Below, in pieces: positions 1 to 6,555 of a DNA stretch of 9,223 nt. Each line of letters opens with the position of its first letter. Positions within the stretch are counted from its first letter, which is position 1. Position numbers and translations under genes: made by a program. Origin of the DNA: an uncultured Desulfovibrio sp. (GTDB lineage Bacteria > Desulfobacterota > Desulfovibrionia > Desulfovibrionales > Desulfovibrionaceae); assembly GCA_946490455.1 (NCBI GenBank), contig CAMLXE010000050.1, positions 1 to 9,223 on the forward strand, written 5' to 3'. The notes beneath the pieces were generated by a model. That model made no database searches, was not told the origin of the DNA, and saw only the letters and a program-made list of their open reading frames with translations.

Positions 1-707
1 GTCTCATTCTGCCTCAGGAAGTTCTGGACATCCCCCATATTGGTCCCTTCAATGTACATGGTTCCCTGCTCCCGCTCTACAGAGGGGCCGCTCCCATTCA
101 GCGGGCAATCATGGATGGAAACAAGCTGACCGGCATCACCATCATGCGCATGGAACGCGGTCTCGATTCCGGTCCCATGCTGGCTCAGAGAGCCACAGGT
201 ATCGGCCTCACCGATACGGCCGCGAGTCTGCACGATGAACTTGCCGATCTTGGGGGCCGGCTCATGGTTGATGTGCTGGAAAAGATCACCAGTGGTGACC
301 CCACCACTCCCATACCTCAGGATGAATCCCGGGCAACCTATGCCTCAAAGCTGACCAAGGCTGACGGACACATAGACTGGGCCAGACCGGCTTCTGAAAT
401 TCATGCCCAAATCAGAGGTGTCACCCCGTGGCCGGGCGCACAAAGCCTTTTCCTTCTCCCCGGTCGGGAACCGCTTTCCGTGCAGCTCCAGCCTGGTGAG
501 ACAGGGAAAAAGATTACAGGGCAGGAACCTGGTACACTGCTTGGGCTGCGCGATGGAAAGCTTGCAGTAGCCTGTGCCGATGCCGAATACCTGCTCTCCG
601 TTCTGAAGCCGGCAGGCAGCAAACCCATATCTGCCGAGGCCTTCTGGAACGGTTACGTACGAGGTAACGGAACCGGAAAGGCCATTTCTCCGGCAGCAGG
701 ACAATAA
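1..707 (+). CDS. fmt: Methionyl-tRNA formyltransferase, 5' end cut by window edge
   Basis: Transfers a formyl group from 10-formyl-tetrahydrofolate to Met-tRNA(fMet), making the cytosolic initiator tRNA used in bacterial translation. The reading frame is open from base 3 with no start in the window; 234 residues remain before TAA at 705-707. The family is usually about 310-320 aa, so roughly 90 N-terminal residues lie upstream. The catalytic core is visible: the NVHGSLLPLYRGAAP signature begins at base 51, with the conserved Asn (51-53) and His (57-59), and the catalytic Asp is in GLDSGPM (codon 165-167). The C-terminal tRNA-binding domain follows, with the conserved PWPG stretch near base 427. 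The internal ATG at 111 is not the start, because the signature lies upstream of it. A hairpin terminator follows directly. Identification is firm; only the N-terminus is unseen. Confidence 0.96.
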   Translation, partial: LILPQEVLDIPHIGPFNVHGSLLPLYRGAAPIQRAIMDGNKLTGITIMRMERGLDSGPMLAQRATGIGLTDTAASLHDELADLGGRLMVDVLEKITSGDPTTPIPQDESRATYASKLTKADGHIDWARPASEIHAQIRGVTPWPGAQSLFLLPGREPLSVQLQPGETGKKITGQEPGTLLGLRDGKLAVACADAEYLLSVLKPAGSKPISAEAFWNGYVRGNGTGKAISPAAGQ

Positions 708-713
708 AGCTCC

Positions 714-735
714 AGGGGACGTTTTGTCCCCTTTT
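714..735 (+). terminator. Rho-independent terminator after fmt
   Basis: A 7-bp perfect stem, AGGGGAC (714-720) with GTCCCCT (726-732), encloses the loop GTTTT and runs into a short T stretch ending at 735. It begins 7 nt after the fmt stop. The T tract is short, so some read-through into the DUF116 gene 86 nt further on is possible. Confidence 0.75.
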
Positions 736-820
736 GACAGGGAGCGCTGTTTTTGACTGCACAGGATATTCCCTTCACGCCTAACGCCCCTTTCTGCCAC
801 TATCCTGTTCTGGAGGCAGC

Positions 821-1633
821 GTGCGCCATTTCTTATCTCAACATCCACATAATCTTCCCCGCAGCGACTATGGAGGAACAGGCAAACGCCTGTTTATTGG
901 GCTTGTTGCAGGGACAGCAGTTCTGATTTGTCTCGTTCTGCTGCTTATCTGGCTTATTCCCACTATCGGCTTTTCGGGTATTCACCCATGGCTGCCGTCG
1001 CTTTCCGGGGTGCTGTTCGGTGGGGCCATTCTGGTGGTCATCTGGCTCTGTGCCGGGCTTGCTCTGCATGCCTATACCGGTCGTCCAATCCTTGGTACGC
1101 AGAAGATGCGGGGCATCACCATTCGTGTTCTGCTTCCTCTCATGGAGGCAATGGCCAGAGTAATACGTATTCCTGTAGAAGCTGTAAGACGTTCATTTAT
1201 CAAGGTAAATAATGAATTGATCCTTGACAGTGGGATTCATTGTCCTCCAGAAAAACTGCTTGTCCTTCTCCCGCACTGCATTCAGTCCAGCCGTTGTCCG
1301 CATCGACTCAGCTATCATATTGATAACTGTGTACGTTGTGGGGCCTGCCCCATGCGGGACATTCTTGAGCTGCGCGACCGCCTTGGAGTCCGTGTTGCCG
1401 TGGCTACGGGGGGAACCATCGCTCGTCGCATCGTTGTCCAGGTTCACCCCAAAATCATTGTGGCCGTAGCCTGTGAAAGGGATCTGGCCTCCGGTATTCA
1501 GGACAGCCACCCCATTCCTGTCTTTGGTGTCATCAATGAACGTCCGAATGGCCCGTGTCTGGACACGCAGGTCAACATGCAACGTCTGGAAGCGGCTGTA
1601 CAGGCATTCGTCGAGCCTTCCCAACAAGCATAA
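821..1633 (+). CDS. DUF116 family membrane-anchored cysteine-rich protein
   Basis: A 270-aa protein of the DUF116 family, whose biochemical role is unknown to me. Two hydrophobic helices (about residues 24-47 and 60-84) anchor it in the inner membrane. The conserved domain follows, with LLPHCIQ around 149-154, a cysteine cluster (C153, C159, C170, C173, C176), ATGGTIARRIV at 195-205, AVACERDL at 215-222, and GVINERPNGPC ending at C246. C170-x2-C173-x2-C176 looks like a metal or Fe-S ligand set, which is inference. The start is GTG at 821, chosen because GGAGG lies at 812-816 and an in-frame TAA at 782-784 blocks a much longer form. Its position right after fmt matches an arrangement I recall from sulfate reducers, but the fmt terminator between them suggests partly separate expression. 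I found no clear promoter in the 113-nt gap. Confidence 0.88.
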   Translation: MRHFLSQHPHNLPRSDYGGTGKRLFIGLVAGTAVLICLVLLLIWLIPTIGFSGIHPWLPSLSGVLFGGAILVVIWLCAGLALHAYTGRPILGTQKMRGITIRVLLPLMEAMARVIRIPVEAVRRSFIKVNNELILDSGIHCPPEKLLVLLPHCIQSSRCPHRLSYHIDNCVRCGACPMRDILELRDRLGVRVAVATGGTIARRIVVQVHPKIIVAVACERDLASGIQDSHPIPVFGVINERPNGPCLDTQVNMQRLEAAVQAFVEPSQQA

Positions 1634-1665
1634 AAGGAGCCTTTCCTGCTGGAAAGGCTCCTTTT
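1632..1665. terminator. Bidirectional terminator between convergent DUF116 gene and gap
   Basis: A perfect 15-bp inverted repeat, AAAAGGAGCCTTTCC (1632-1646) and GGAAAGGCTCCTTTT (1651-1665), is separated by a 4-nt loop (TGCT). It ends in TTTT on both strands, so it can stop transcription from the DUF116 gene rightward and from gap leftward. The left arm overlaps the DUF116 stop codon (1631-1633). The gap stop lies 24 nt away. Confidence 0.93.
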
Positions 1666-1689
1666 CAACTGCGATGTCATTCAGACAGA

Positions 1690-2673
1690 TTAAAGGCTTT
1701 TTTCTACCAGATGGATCAGCCGCAACAGCTGATTGGTAAAGCCGGCTTCGTTGTCATACCAGATCAGGACCTTGAGCATGTTGCCGTCCATGACTGCGGT
1801 GGACAGGGCATCGACCACACCACCGTGCGTATCGCCATTATAATCCACAGATACCAGAGGTTCGTCGGATACGCCGTAATGCTCGTTTGCATGGGCACGC
1901 AGGGCCGCATTAACCTCTTCGATGGAAACGGTGCGCTTCATGGTACAGGTCAGGTCCACGATGGACACATTGGGCGTAGGAACACGAAGGGCAATACCAT
2001 CAAGACGGCCCTTCAGTTCCGGCAACACCAGAGAAACAGCCTTGGCCGCACCGGTCGTAGTAGGAATCATGGACATGGCCGCGGCACGGGCACGGCGAAT
2101 ATCCTTCTGCGAACCATCAAGCAGACGCTGACTCATGGTATAGGAATGGATCGTTGTCATAAGGCCATGCTCAATGCCAAAAACGTCATTCAGCACCTTG
2201 GCAACGGGAGCAAGGCAGTTTGTTGTACAGGAGGCAGAGGAAATGACATCATGAGCAGCTGGATCATACCGATTATCGTTGACACCCATGACAATCGTGA
2301 TGTCGGCATCGGGAACCGGCGCACTCATGATGACCTTTTTGGCCCCACGGGTGATATGTTCAGCAAGTCCGGGACGCTTCTTGATTGCACCAGACGTTTC
2401 AACGACCAGATCCACACCGAGATCAGCCCAGTTCCATTCGCCAATCTTGTCTCGGGTTACGGTCACATGCTGTCCGTTGATAATCAGGCCATTGTCATCA
2501 TGGGTCACCGTACCATGGAATGGACCATGTACGGAATCATATTTGAAAAGATGCGCCAGTGAAGCGTTGTCGGCGCGGGCATTGATGGAGACGGGCAATT
2601 CCTGCGCTTCAGCCAGCAGACGAACGAGATACCTGCCAATACGGCCAAAACCGTTGATACCAAGACGTGCCAT
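1690..2673 (-). CDS. gap: Glyceraldehyde-3-phosphate dehydrogenase, type I
   Basis: Cytosolic glycolytic enzyme that converts glyceraldehyde 3-phosphate, phosphate and NAD(P)+ to 1,3-bisphosphoglycerate. The 327-aa length is normal for the family. The Rossmann motif GINGFGRIGR is at residues 5-14, the catalytic SCTTNC at 148-153 (Cys149), the partner His at 176 (TIHSYT), and the end motif WYDNEAGF at 305-312. The start is ATG at 2671-2673 with AAAGGAG at 2684-2690. A start at 2730 would add 19 residues foreign to the family. Cofactor-site residues are unusual: the usual Asp32 is Ala, followed by Arg33, and positions 187-188 are Gly-Ser instead of the Leu-Pro of NAD-specific Bacillus-type enzymes. 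This suggests NADP or dual use, by inference. The gene lies downstream of fba on the same strand but is separated by a terminator; no convincing promoter was seen in the 87 nt remaining. Confidence 0.95.
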   Translation of the reverse strand: MARLGINGFGRIGRYLVRLLAEAQELPVSINARADNASLAHLFKYDSVHGPFHGTVTHDDNGLIINGQHVTVTRDKIGEWNWADLGVDLVVETSGAIKKRPGLAEHITRGAKKVIMSAPVPDADITIVMGVNDNRYDPAAHDVISSASCTTNCLAPVAKVLNDVFGIEHGLMTTIHSYTMSQRLLDGSQKDIRRARAAAMSMIPTTTGAAKAVSLVLPELKGRLDGIALRVPTPNVSIVDLTCTMKRTVSIEEVNAALRAHANEHYGVSDEPLVSVDYNGDTHGGVVDALSTAVMDGNMLKVLIWYDNEAGFTNQLLRLIHLVEKSL

Positions 2674-2760
2674 GAGTAGGGTACTCCTTTGGAATACAGA
2701 CAGATTAATGGGAAAGGTATCGAAACGCACTCCCCTGGCAACGTGCCGTGGGATAAACCG

Positions 2761-2790
2761 AAAAAGGGCGGAACGCTATTATTCCGCCCT
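2761..2790 (-). terminator. Rho-independent terminator after fba
   Basis: Read on the minus strand, AGGGCGGAA (2790-2782) pairs with TTCCGCCCT (2773-2765), a 9-bp perfect stem around an 8-nt loop, and continues into TTTT (2764-2761). It begins 13 nt after the fba stop and separates fba from gap. Confidence 0.92.
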
Positions 2791-2802
2791 CTTCCAAATA
2801 CG

Positions 2803-3726
2803 TTATGCCTTGCCGGAACATCCCAGCACATTTCGGATCTTGTGCTGGACCATATCCTTTACGGCCTGACGAGCAGGTTTGAGATAGGCGCGAGGATCAA
2901 ACTCCTCCGGATGTTCCACCAGGTACTTGCGGATGGAAGCCGTCATGGCAAGACGGATGTCGGTATCGATATTGATCTTGCATACGGCCATGCTGGCGGC
3001 CTTGCGCAGCAGTTCTTCCGGAACCCCGGCAGCGCCGGCCACCTTGCCACCAAATTCATTGCACATTTTGACAAACTGCTGAGGCACGCTGGACGCGCCG
3101 TGCAACACAAGAGGATATTCGGGCAACAGACTACCGATCAGGGCCAGTCGTTCAAAATCAAGTTTGGGCTCACCCTTGAACTTATAGGCACCATGACTGG
3201 TCCCTATGGCAATGGCCAGAGAATCACAACCGGACCGCTGCACAAATTCTACAGCCTGATCCGGGTCCGTATAGATACTTTTTTCGGAAGAAACATCTTC
3301 TTCCACACCGGCAAGACGACCAAGCTCGGCTTCAACCCACACGCCATGATCATGTGCGTATTCGACCACCCTGCGGGTTACGGCAATATTTTCCTCAAAG
3401 GGCAAATGCGATCCGTCGATCATGACCGACGTGAAGCCTCCATCCACACAGGCCTTGCAGATGTCAAAATCGGCGCCGTGATCAAGATGCAGAACGACAG
3501 GCAAATCAGAATCCAGAAGCCCAGCCTCAACAAGCTTCACAATATATTTTTCACCTGCGTACTTGCGAGCTCCGGCAGAAACCTGGAGAATCACCGGCGC
3601 CTTTTCCTCGGCCCCCGCCTGCATGATTCCCTGAATGATTTCCATGTTGTTGACGTTAAAGGCACCTACGGCATAACCTTCCTTATAGGCACGCCGAAAC
3701 ATGTCCCCAGGAGAAGTAAGCGGCAT
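2803..3726 (-). CDS. fba: Class II fructose-bisphosphate aldolase
   Basis: Zinc-dependent aldolase that cleaves fructose 1,6-bisphosphate to dihydroxyacetone phosphate and glyceraldehyde 3-phosphate, the latter being the substrate of the neighbouring gap product. It has 307 aa. Visible sites are HLDHG at 80-84 (catalytic Asp82, zinc ligand His83), VEAELG at 131-136, GTSHG at 175-179 (His178), VLHGAS at 207-212 (His209) and the phosphate-binding KINIDTD at 250-256. The segment around 211-250 has the GASSVP and GVPEELLRKAA pattern of the longer class II subgroup rather than the GGTGIP of Bacillus FbaA. The start is ATG at 3724-3726, where the family's conserved MPLTSP begins, with GAGG at 3733-3736. 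The upstream in-frame ATG at 3870 would add 48 unrelated residues and cross the promoter and terminator. It is transcribed alone, between the surE terminator and its own. Confidence 0.96.
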   Translation of the reverse strand: MPLTSPGDMFRRAYKEGYAVGAFNVNNMEIIQGIMQAGAEEKAPVILQVSAGARKYAGEKYIVKLVEAGLLDSDLPVVLHLDHGADFDICKACVDGGFTSVMIDGSHLPFEENIAVTRRVVEYAHDHGVWVEAELGRLAGVEEDVSSEKSIYTDPDQAVEFVQRSGCDSLAIAIGTSHGAYKFKGEPKLDFERLALIGSLLPEYPLVLHGASSVPQQFVKMCNEFGGKVAGAAGVPEELLRKAASMAVCKINIDTDIRLAMTASIRKYLVEHPEEFDPRAYLKPARQAVKDMVQHKIRNVLGCSGKA

Positions 3727-3798
3727 AACGAACCTCGCTGACGATAGTCTGAATATACTTTTAGAGTTCCTGTACGGCCCTTTTTGTAAAAGTAGCTG

Positions 3799-3804
3799 AT
3801 TATA
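3799..3804 (-). promoter_or_regulatory. Probable -10 element of the fba promoter
   Basis: On the minus strand there is a perfect TATAAT at 3804-3799, followed by a 5' leader of about 65 nt before the fba ATG. The -35 side is poor: 17 nt upstream lies TTTCCC, which is part of the surE terminator arm, so the promoter may need an activator or tolerate a weak -35. The position just after the surE T tract fits independent transcription of fba. Confidence 0.6.
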
Positions 3805-3815
3805 CCCCATTTTGC

Positions 3816-3846
3816 AAAAAAGGGAAACAGGTAAAACCCTGTTCCC
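3816..3846 (-). terminator. Rho-independent terminator after surE
   Basis: Read on the minus strand, GGGAACAGG (3846-3838) pairs with CCTGTTTCCC (3831-3822) with one bulged base and a 6-nt loop, and then runs into six Ts (3821-3816). It lies about 70 nt downstream of the surE stop and 11 nt upstream of the fba TATAAT, so terminator and promoter are almost merged. Confidence 0.82.
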
Positions 3847-3918
3847 CTTACCAAGGAAGCCTTCGTTCAAATATTTTCAGATTGAAACAGAAGTTGCATG
3901 AAAAACCGTTCCGCAAAA

Positions 3919-4677
3919 TCAGTCAAGCGGGAACTGACGCTGCATTCTGGTCAGCAGATCATAATCCGTCCGGTCAATACGCAGCGGCGTGATGGTCACA
4001 TACCCTTCACGAAGCATGGCAATATCGGTATCATCGCCTCCCGCCGGCCGAGCCTGATACTCTGAAATCCACCAGTATGGCCGACCTGCAGGATCTTCCC
4101 GTTCAATGTACTTCTCTGTCCAGCAGGTTGTGGACATGCGGCAGAAACGTACGCCACGCACCTCGCTCATAAGACGACGGGGATAGTTCACGTTCAGCAC
4201 ACGACCAACGGGAATCGCGGACCAGTCAATGGCTCCCACCATACGTGCCGCGTGTCTTGCACAGGGCAGGGGAGGCTCAAGTTCAGGTGCAGGGCGAGAG
4301 AAGGTAATGACAGGTAGGCCCTGAAGAGCGGCTTCGGAGGCAGCGCCAATAGTTCCACTATAAAAGACATCTGTCCCCATGTTGGAACCGGCATTCAGGC
4401 CGACAACCACAAGATCAGGCAGCTCTGGCATAAGTGTCGTCAACGCCATCTTCATGCAGTCAACGGGAGTCCCGCTCACGATACGGCCGATAAAGTCTCC
4501 GTCCGTAAGAACCTGCACACGCAAGGGTTCACGCATATGCAGCGAGCAGCTGACTCCAGACTGCTCGGACGCAGGAGCCACCACAATCACATGATGTCCG
4601 GCGTCAGAAAGGGTTTTGTACATGGCCCGTAATCCGGGTGCATAAATGCCATCATCATTGGAAAGAAGAATACGCAC
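3919..4677 (-). CDS. surE: 5'/3'-nucleotidase SurE
   Basis: Metal-dependent phosphatase that removes phosphate from nucleoside 5'- and 3'-monophosphates; some members also act on short polyphosphate. It is a cytosolic survival and nucleotide-turnover enzyme. The 252-aa length is usual. The N-terminal LLSNDDGIYAPGL holds the metal-binding Asp8-Asp9, APASEQSGVS at 35-44 supplies the conserved Ser40, and VVGLNAGSNMG at 91-101 supplies Asn95, followed by DVFYSGT at 103-109. The LNVNYP motif is at 161-166. The start is GTG at 4675-4677, backed by a strong AAGGAG at 4683-4688 and by the family start M-R-I-L-L-S-N-D-D-G. It diverges from the YhaM-like gene across 154 nt and ends well before fba, with its own terminator. 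Confidence 0.96.
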   Translation of the reverse strand: MRILLSNDDGIYAPGLRAMYKTLSDAGHHVIVVAPASEQSGVSCSLHMREPLRVQVLTDGDFIGRIVSGTPVDCMKMALTTLMPELPDLVVVGLNAGSNMGTDVFYSGTIGAASEAALQGLPVITFSRPAPELEPPLPCARHAARMVGAIDWSAIPVGRVLNVNYPRRLMSEVRGVRFCRMSTTCWTEKYIEREDPAGRPYWWISEYQARPAGGDDTDIAMLREGYVTITPLRIDRTDYDLLTRMQRQFPLD

Positions 4678-4724
4678 AGGAACTCCTTACAGGTAAAATA
4701 TCCGCCGTGGCGGGAAAAATGCGC

Positions 4725-4753
4725 CAGTTGACAACGCGGCAAAAACAGTTGAC
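4725..4753 (+). repeat. Two exact CAGTTGAC copies in the surE / nuclease divergent spacer
   Basis: CAGTTGAC occurs at 4725-4732 and again at 4746-4753. The copies start 21 bp apart, two helical turns, so both lie on the same face of the DNA. Each contains a TTGAC core that resembles a -35 box (TTGACA at 4728-4733 and TTGACC at 4749-4754). The second can be paired with a weak AATTTT at 4772-4777 after 17 nt as a possible promoter of the downstream operon. They could be operator half-sites or a chance duplication of -35-like sequence; no regulator is encoded in the window. Confidence 0.4.
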
Positions 4754-4831
4754 CTTTCGCCAATCTTCACAAATTTTCACGGCGCACTCCTTGCAGAAGC
4801 ACGCCGTTCATCGTTCTATTGTAGGGTCATT

Positions 4832-5905
4832 ATGAACAAAACACAATCTTTTCCTGACCGTATCCAAATTGCGGATATTGCCCCCGGAAATGAAATGAGC
4901 ACCCTTCTTCTTGTCGGAGCGGCTTCTTTGCTTCAGGCCCGTAACGGTCCTTTCTGGCGTCTTGAGCTCAAGGATGCCTCCGGAAGCATCGAAGCACGGA
5001 TATGGAGTCCGCTAAGTCAGCAATATACCGATATTCCTTCCGGTTCCATCGTTGAAGTAAGCGGTCGCACCGAAAGTTTCCGTGATCATCTCCAGCTGAA
5101 TGTCACGGCTCTGCGTCTGCTTTCTCCCGAGGAGGCCTCGGCCGTGGATGTTTCCATGCTGCTCCCTTCCAGCAAGCGCCCTGCACAGGAGATGTACGAC
5201 GAGCTGCTGAGTCTGTGCAAAAAGGTCCTGACACACAAGCCGTGGCGCAAGCTTGTTCTCGGGATACTTCAGGATGAGACCATTCGGACCAGACTGATGA
5301 CGGCTCCGGCAGCCAAGGCACTGCATCATTCCTGGGTTGGAGGACTTCTTGAGCATACGCTTTCGGTAGCGTCCCTCTGCATGCTCATGTGTGACCATTA
5401 TCCCATGCTGGATCGTCAGACACTTCTGGCTGGAGCTGTCTGCCATGATCTGGGAAAGCTCTGGGAACTTTCCGGAGGACTGGATAACAGCTATACGGAT
5501 GAGGGACAGCTTATCGGACATATTGTCCTTGGTCTGGAAAAGCTGGAACGTCCACTTGCCAGGTCAGGGCTTGAGCCTGAACTGGCCATGCACTTCAAGC
5601 ACCTCATTCTGAGCCACCACGGTCTGCTTGAATATGGCTCTCCCAAAATGCCCCAGACCGCCGAGGCCCTTGCGCTTCACCATGCCGACGACATGGACGC
5701 CAAGCTGGCACAGGTAAGTACGCTTTTCCCGGATTCGGACAGGGACGAACCGGCCTGGGCACCGTATCAGCGTTCACTTGACCGCCCTATCTATCAGGCC
5801 CCGCGGACACCCAATACGCAATCCACAAAGGGGACATCCAAGGAACCATCGGATTCCACAAAAAAACAGGAACATCAAAGGCTTGACCAGTGTTCATTAC
5901 TCTAG
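4832..5905 (+). CDS. YhaM-like 3'-5' exoribonuclease (OB fold plus HD domain)
   Basis: A 357-aa protein with the architecture of Bacillus YhaM, a metal-dependent 3'-5' exonuclease on RNA and single-stranded DNA. Residues about 10-100 look like a nucleic-acid-binding OB fold (FWRLELKDASGSIEARIW at 41-58). The HD domain follows, with HHSWVGGLLEHT at 165-176, the HD doublet His205-Asp206 in CHDLGK, SHHG at 261-264 and LHHADDMDAK at 282-291. The YhaM pattern EY.SPK is matched by EYGSPK at 267-272. The C-terminal 50 or so residues are hydrophilic, Ser/Thr/Lys-rich and probably disordered, making it longer than YhaM (about 314 aa). ATG at 4832 has only a modest AGGG (4823-4826) ahead. It is the first gene of a coupled operon; its end overlaps tmk by 16 nt. 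Function is inferred from family and motifs. Confidence 0.87.
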   Translation: MNKTQSFPDRIQIADIAPGNEMSTLLLVGAASLLQARNGPFWRLELKDASGSIEARIWSPLSQQYTDIPSGSIVEVSGRTESFRDHLQLNVTALRLLSPEEASAVDVSMLLPSSKRPAQEMYDELLSLCKKVLTHKPWRKLVLGILQDETIRTRLMTAPAAKALHHSWVGGLLEHTLSVASLCMLMCDHYPMLDRQTLLAGAVCHDLGKLWELSGGLDNSYTDEGQLIGHIVLGLEKLERPLARSGLEPELAMHFKHLILSHHGLLEYGSPKMPQTAEALALHHADDMDAKLAQVSTLFPDSDRDEPAWAPYQRSLDRPIYQAPRTPNTQSTKGTSKEPSDSTKKQEHQRLDQCSLL

Positions 5906-6555
5906 AAGGTATCGAAGGCGTCGGGAAGACCACGCTGCTCAACAATCTTGCAGAAATGCTTCGTTCGCTGAACCACGAAGTTCTGGTCACACGGGAACCC
6001 GGAGGCTGTACGCTGGGGAAAACCCTGCGTGGCCTGCTTCTTGATTCACGTGCACAGCTTTCCAGAGAAACGGAACTGTTTCTGTTTCTTGCCGACCGAG
6101 CCCAGCATGTAGCGGAAGTCATCCGCCCTGCGCTTCAGAGAGGAACTATTGTCCTCTGTGACCGCTATGCCGACTCCACGATTGTCTATCAGGGATATGG
6201 ACGAGGATTCGATGTAGAAACGCTCCATTACCTGAATGATGTGGCTATAGGCGGCTTATGGCCTGACCGGACACTTGTGCTGGATATGGATCCATGCAAG
6301 GCGCTGGCACGTGCCCGAAAACGCAATACGGAGCAGGGGCTCTCCGACCGGGAAGGCCGTTTCGAAGCGGAAACCATCCATTTCCATACCAGCATCAGAG
6401 AAGGTTTTCTGAGCTGGGCTGCACGTAACACACAACGTATGATCGTTCTGGATGCGGCAGACACCCCAAAAGGTCTGCTTGATCAGGCTCTGACAGCCAT
6501 TTCCATCCAGATTCCGTTTCCTCAACCGCCAATACCAAAGGGGGAAAAGGCATGA
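5890..6555 (+). CDS. tmk: Thymidylate kinase
   Basis: Phosphorylates dTMP to dTDP with ATP, the step that commits thymidylate to dTTP synthesis; cytosolic. It has 221 aa, slightly longer than the usual 205-215 because of a proline-rich tail (about 208-221). The P-loop GIEGVGKT is at 7-14, TREPGG at 34-39, the DRY motif with substrate-contacting residues at 91-102 (DRYADSTIVYQG), and an arginine-rich lid at 141-154 ending in DR, as in E. coli-type enzymes. The start is GTG at 5890-5892, fitting the conserved FITLEGIEG beginning, with AAAGG at 5877-5881. It overlaps the upstream nuclease gene by 16 nt, and its TGA overlaps the next ATG by 4 nt, which indicates translational coupling on both sides. 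Confidence 0.96.
   Translation: MFITLEGIEGVGKTTLLNNLAEMLRSLNHEVLVTREPGGCTLGKTLRGLLLDSRAQLSRETELFLFLADRAQHVAEVIRPALQRGTIVLCDRYADSTIVYQGYGRGFDVETLHYLNDVAIGGLWPDRTLVLDMDPCKALARARKRNTEQGLSDREGRFEAETIHFHTSIREGFLSWAARNTQRMIVLDAADTPKGLLDQALTAISIQIPFPQPPIPKGEKA

Noticed and set aside
734..806. TTGACA (734-739) and TATCCT (801-806) as a promoter for the DUF116 gene
   Set aside because: The elements are more than 60 bp apart and no -10-like box sits at 16-18 nt from either TTGACA or TTGACT (753-758).
1555..2562. Long open frame (335 codons) on the plus strand opposite gap
   Set aside because: It is the antisense shadow of a clear GAPDH gene, and its translation is rich in His, Arg and Gly with no recognisable domain.
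2674..2730. 19-codon N-terminal extension of gap from an upstream ATG at 2730
   Set aside because: GAPDHs begin at the MARLGINGFG position, and that ATG has AAAGGAG ahead of it, so the extension is leader sequence.
2714..2741. TTGCCA and TACCTT on the minus strand as a gap promoter
   Set aside because: The -10 matches the consensus poorly and the spacing is 16 nt; it is not strong enough to list as a feature, though some promoter must lie in this gap or read-through must occur.
2689..3741. Long open frame (350 codons) on the plus strand opposite fba
   Set aside because: Antisense shadow of the aldolase gene; it crosses the fba terminator and has no ribosome site or family motif.
3727..3870. 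48-codon N-terminal extension of fba
   Set aside because: It would run through the surE terminator and the fba -10 box, and the extra residues match nothing in the family.
3864..3887. Imperfect inverted repeat (GTTCAA with TTGAAAC) just after surE
   Set aside because: Short AT-rich arms with a mismatch and no T tract in the right place; the better terminator is the hairpin at 3822-3846.
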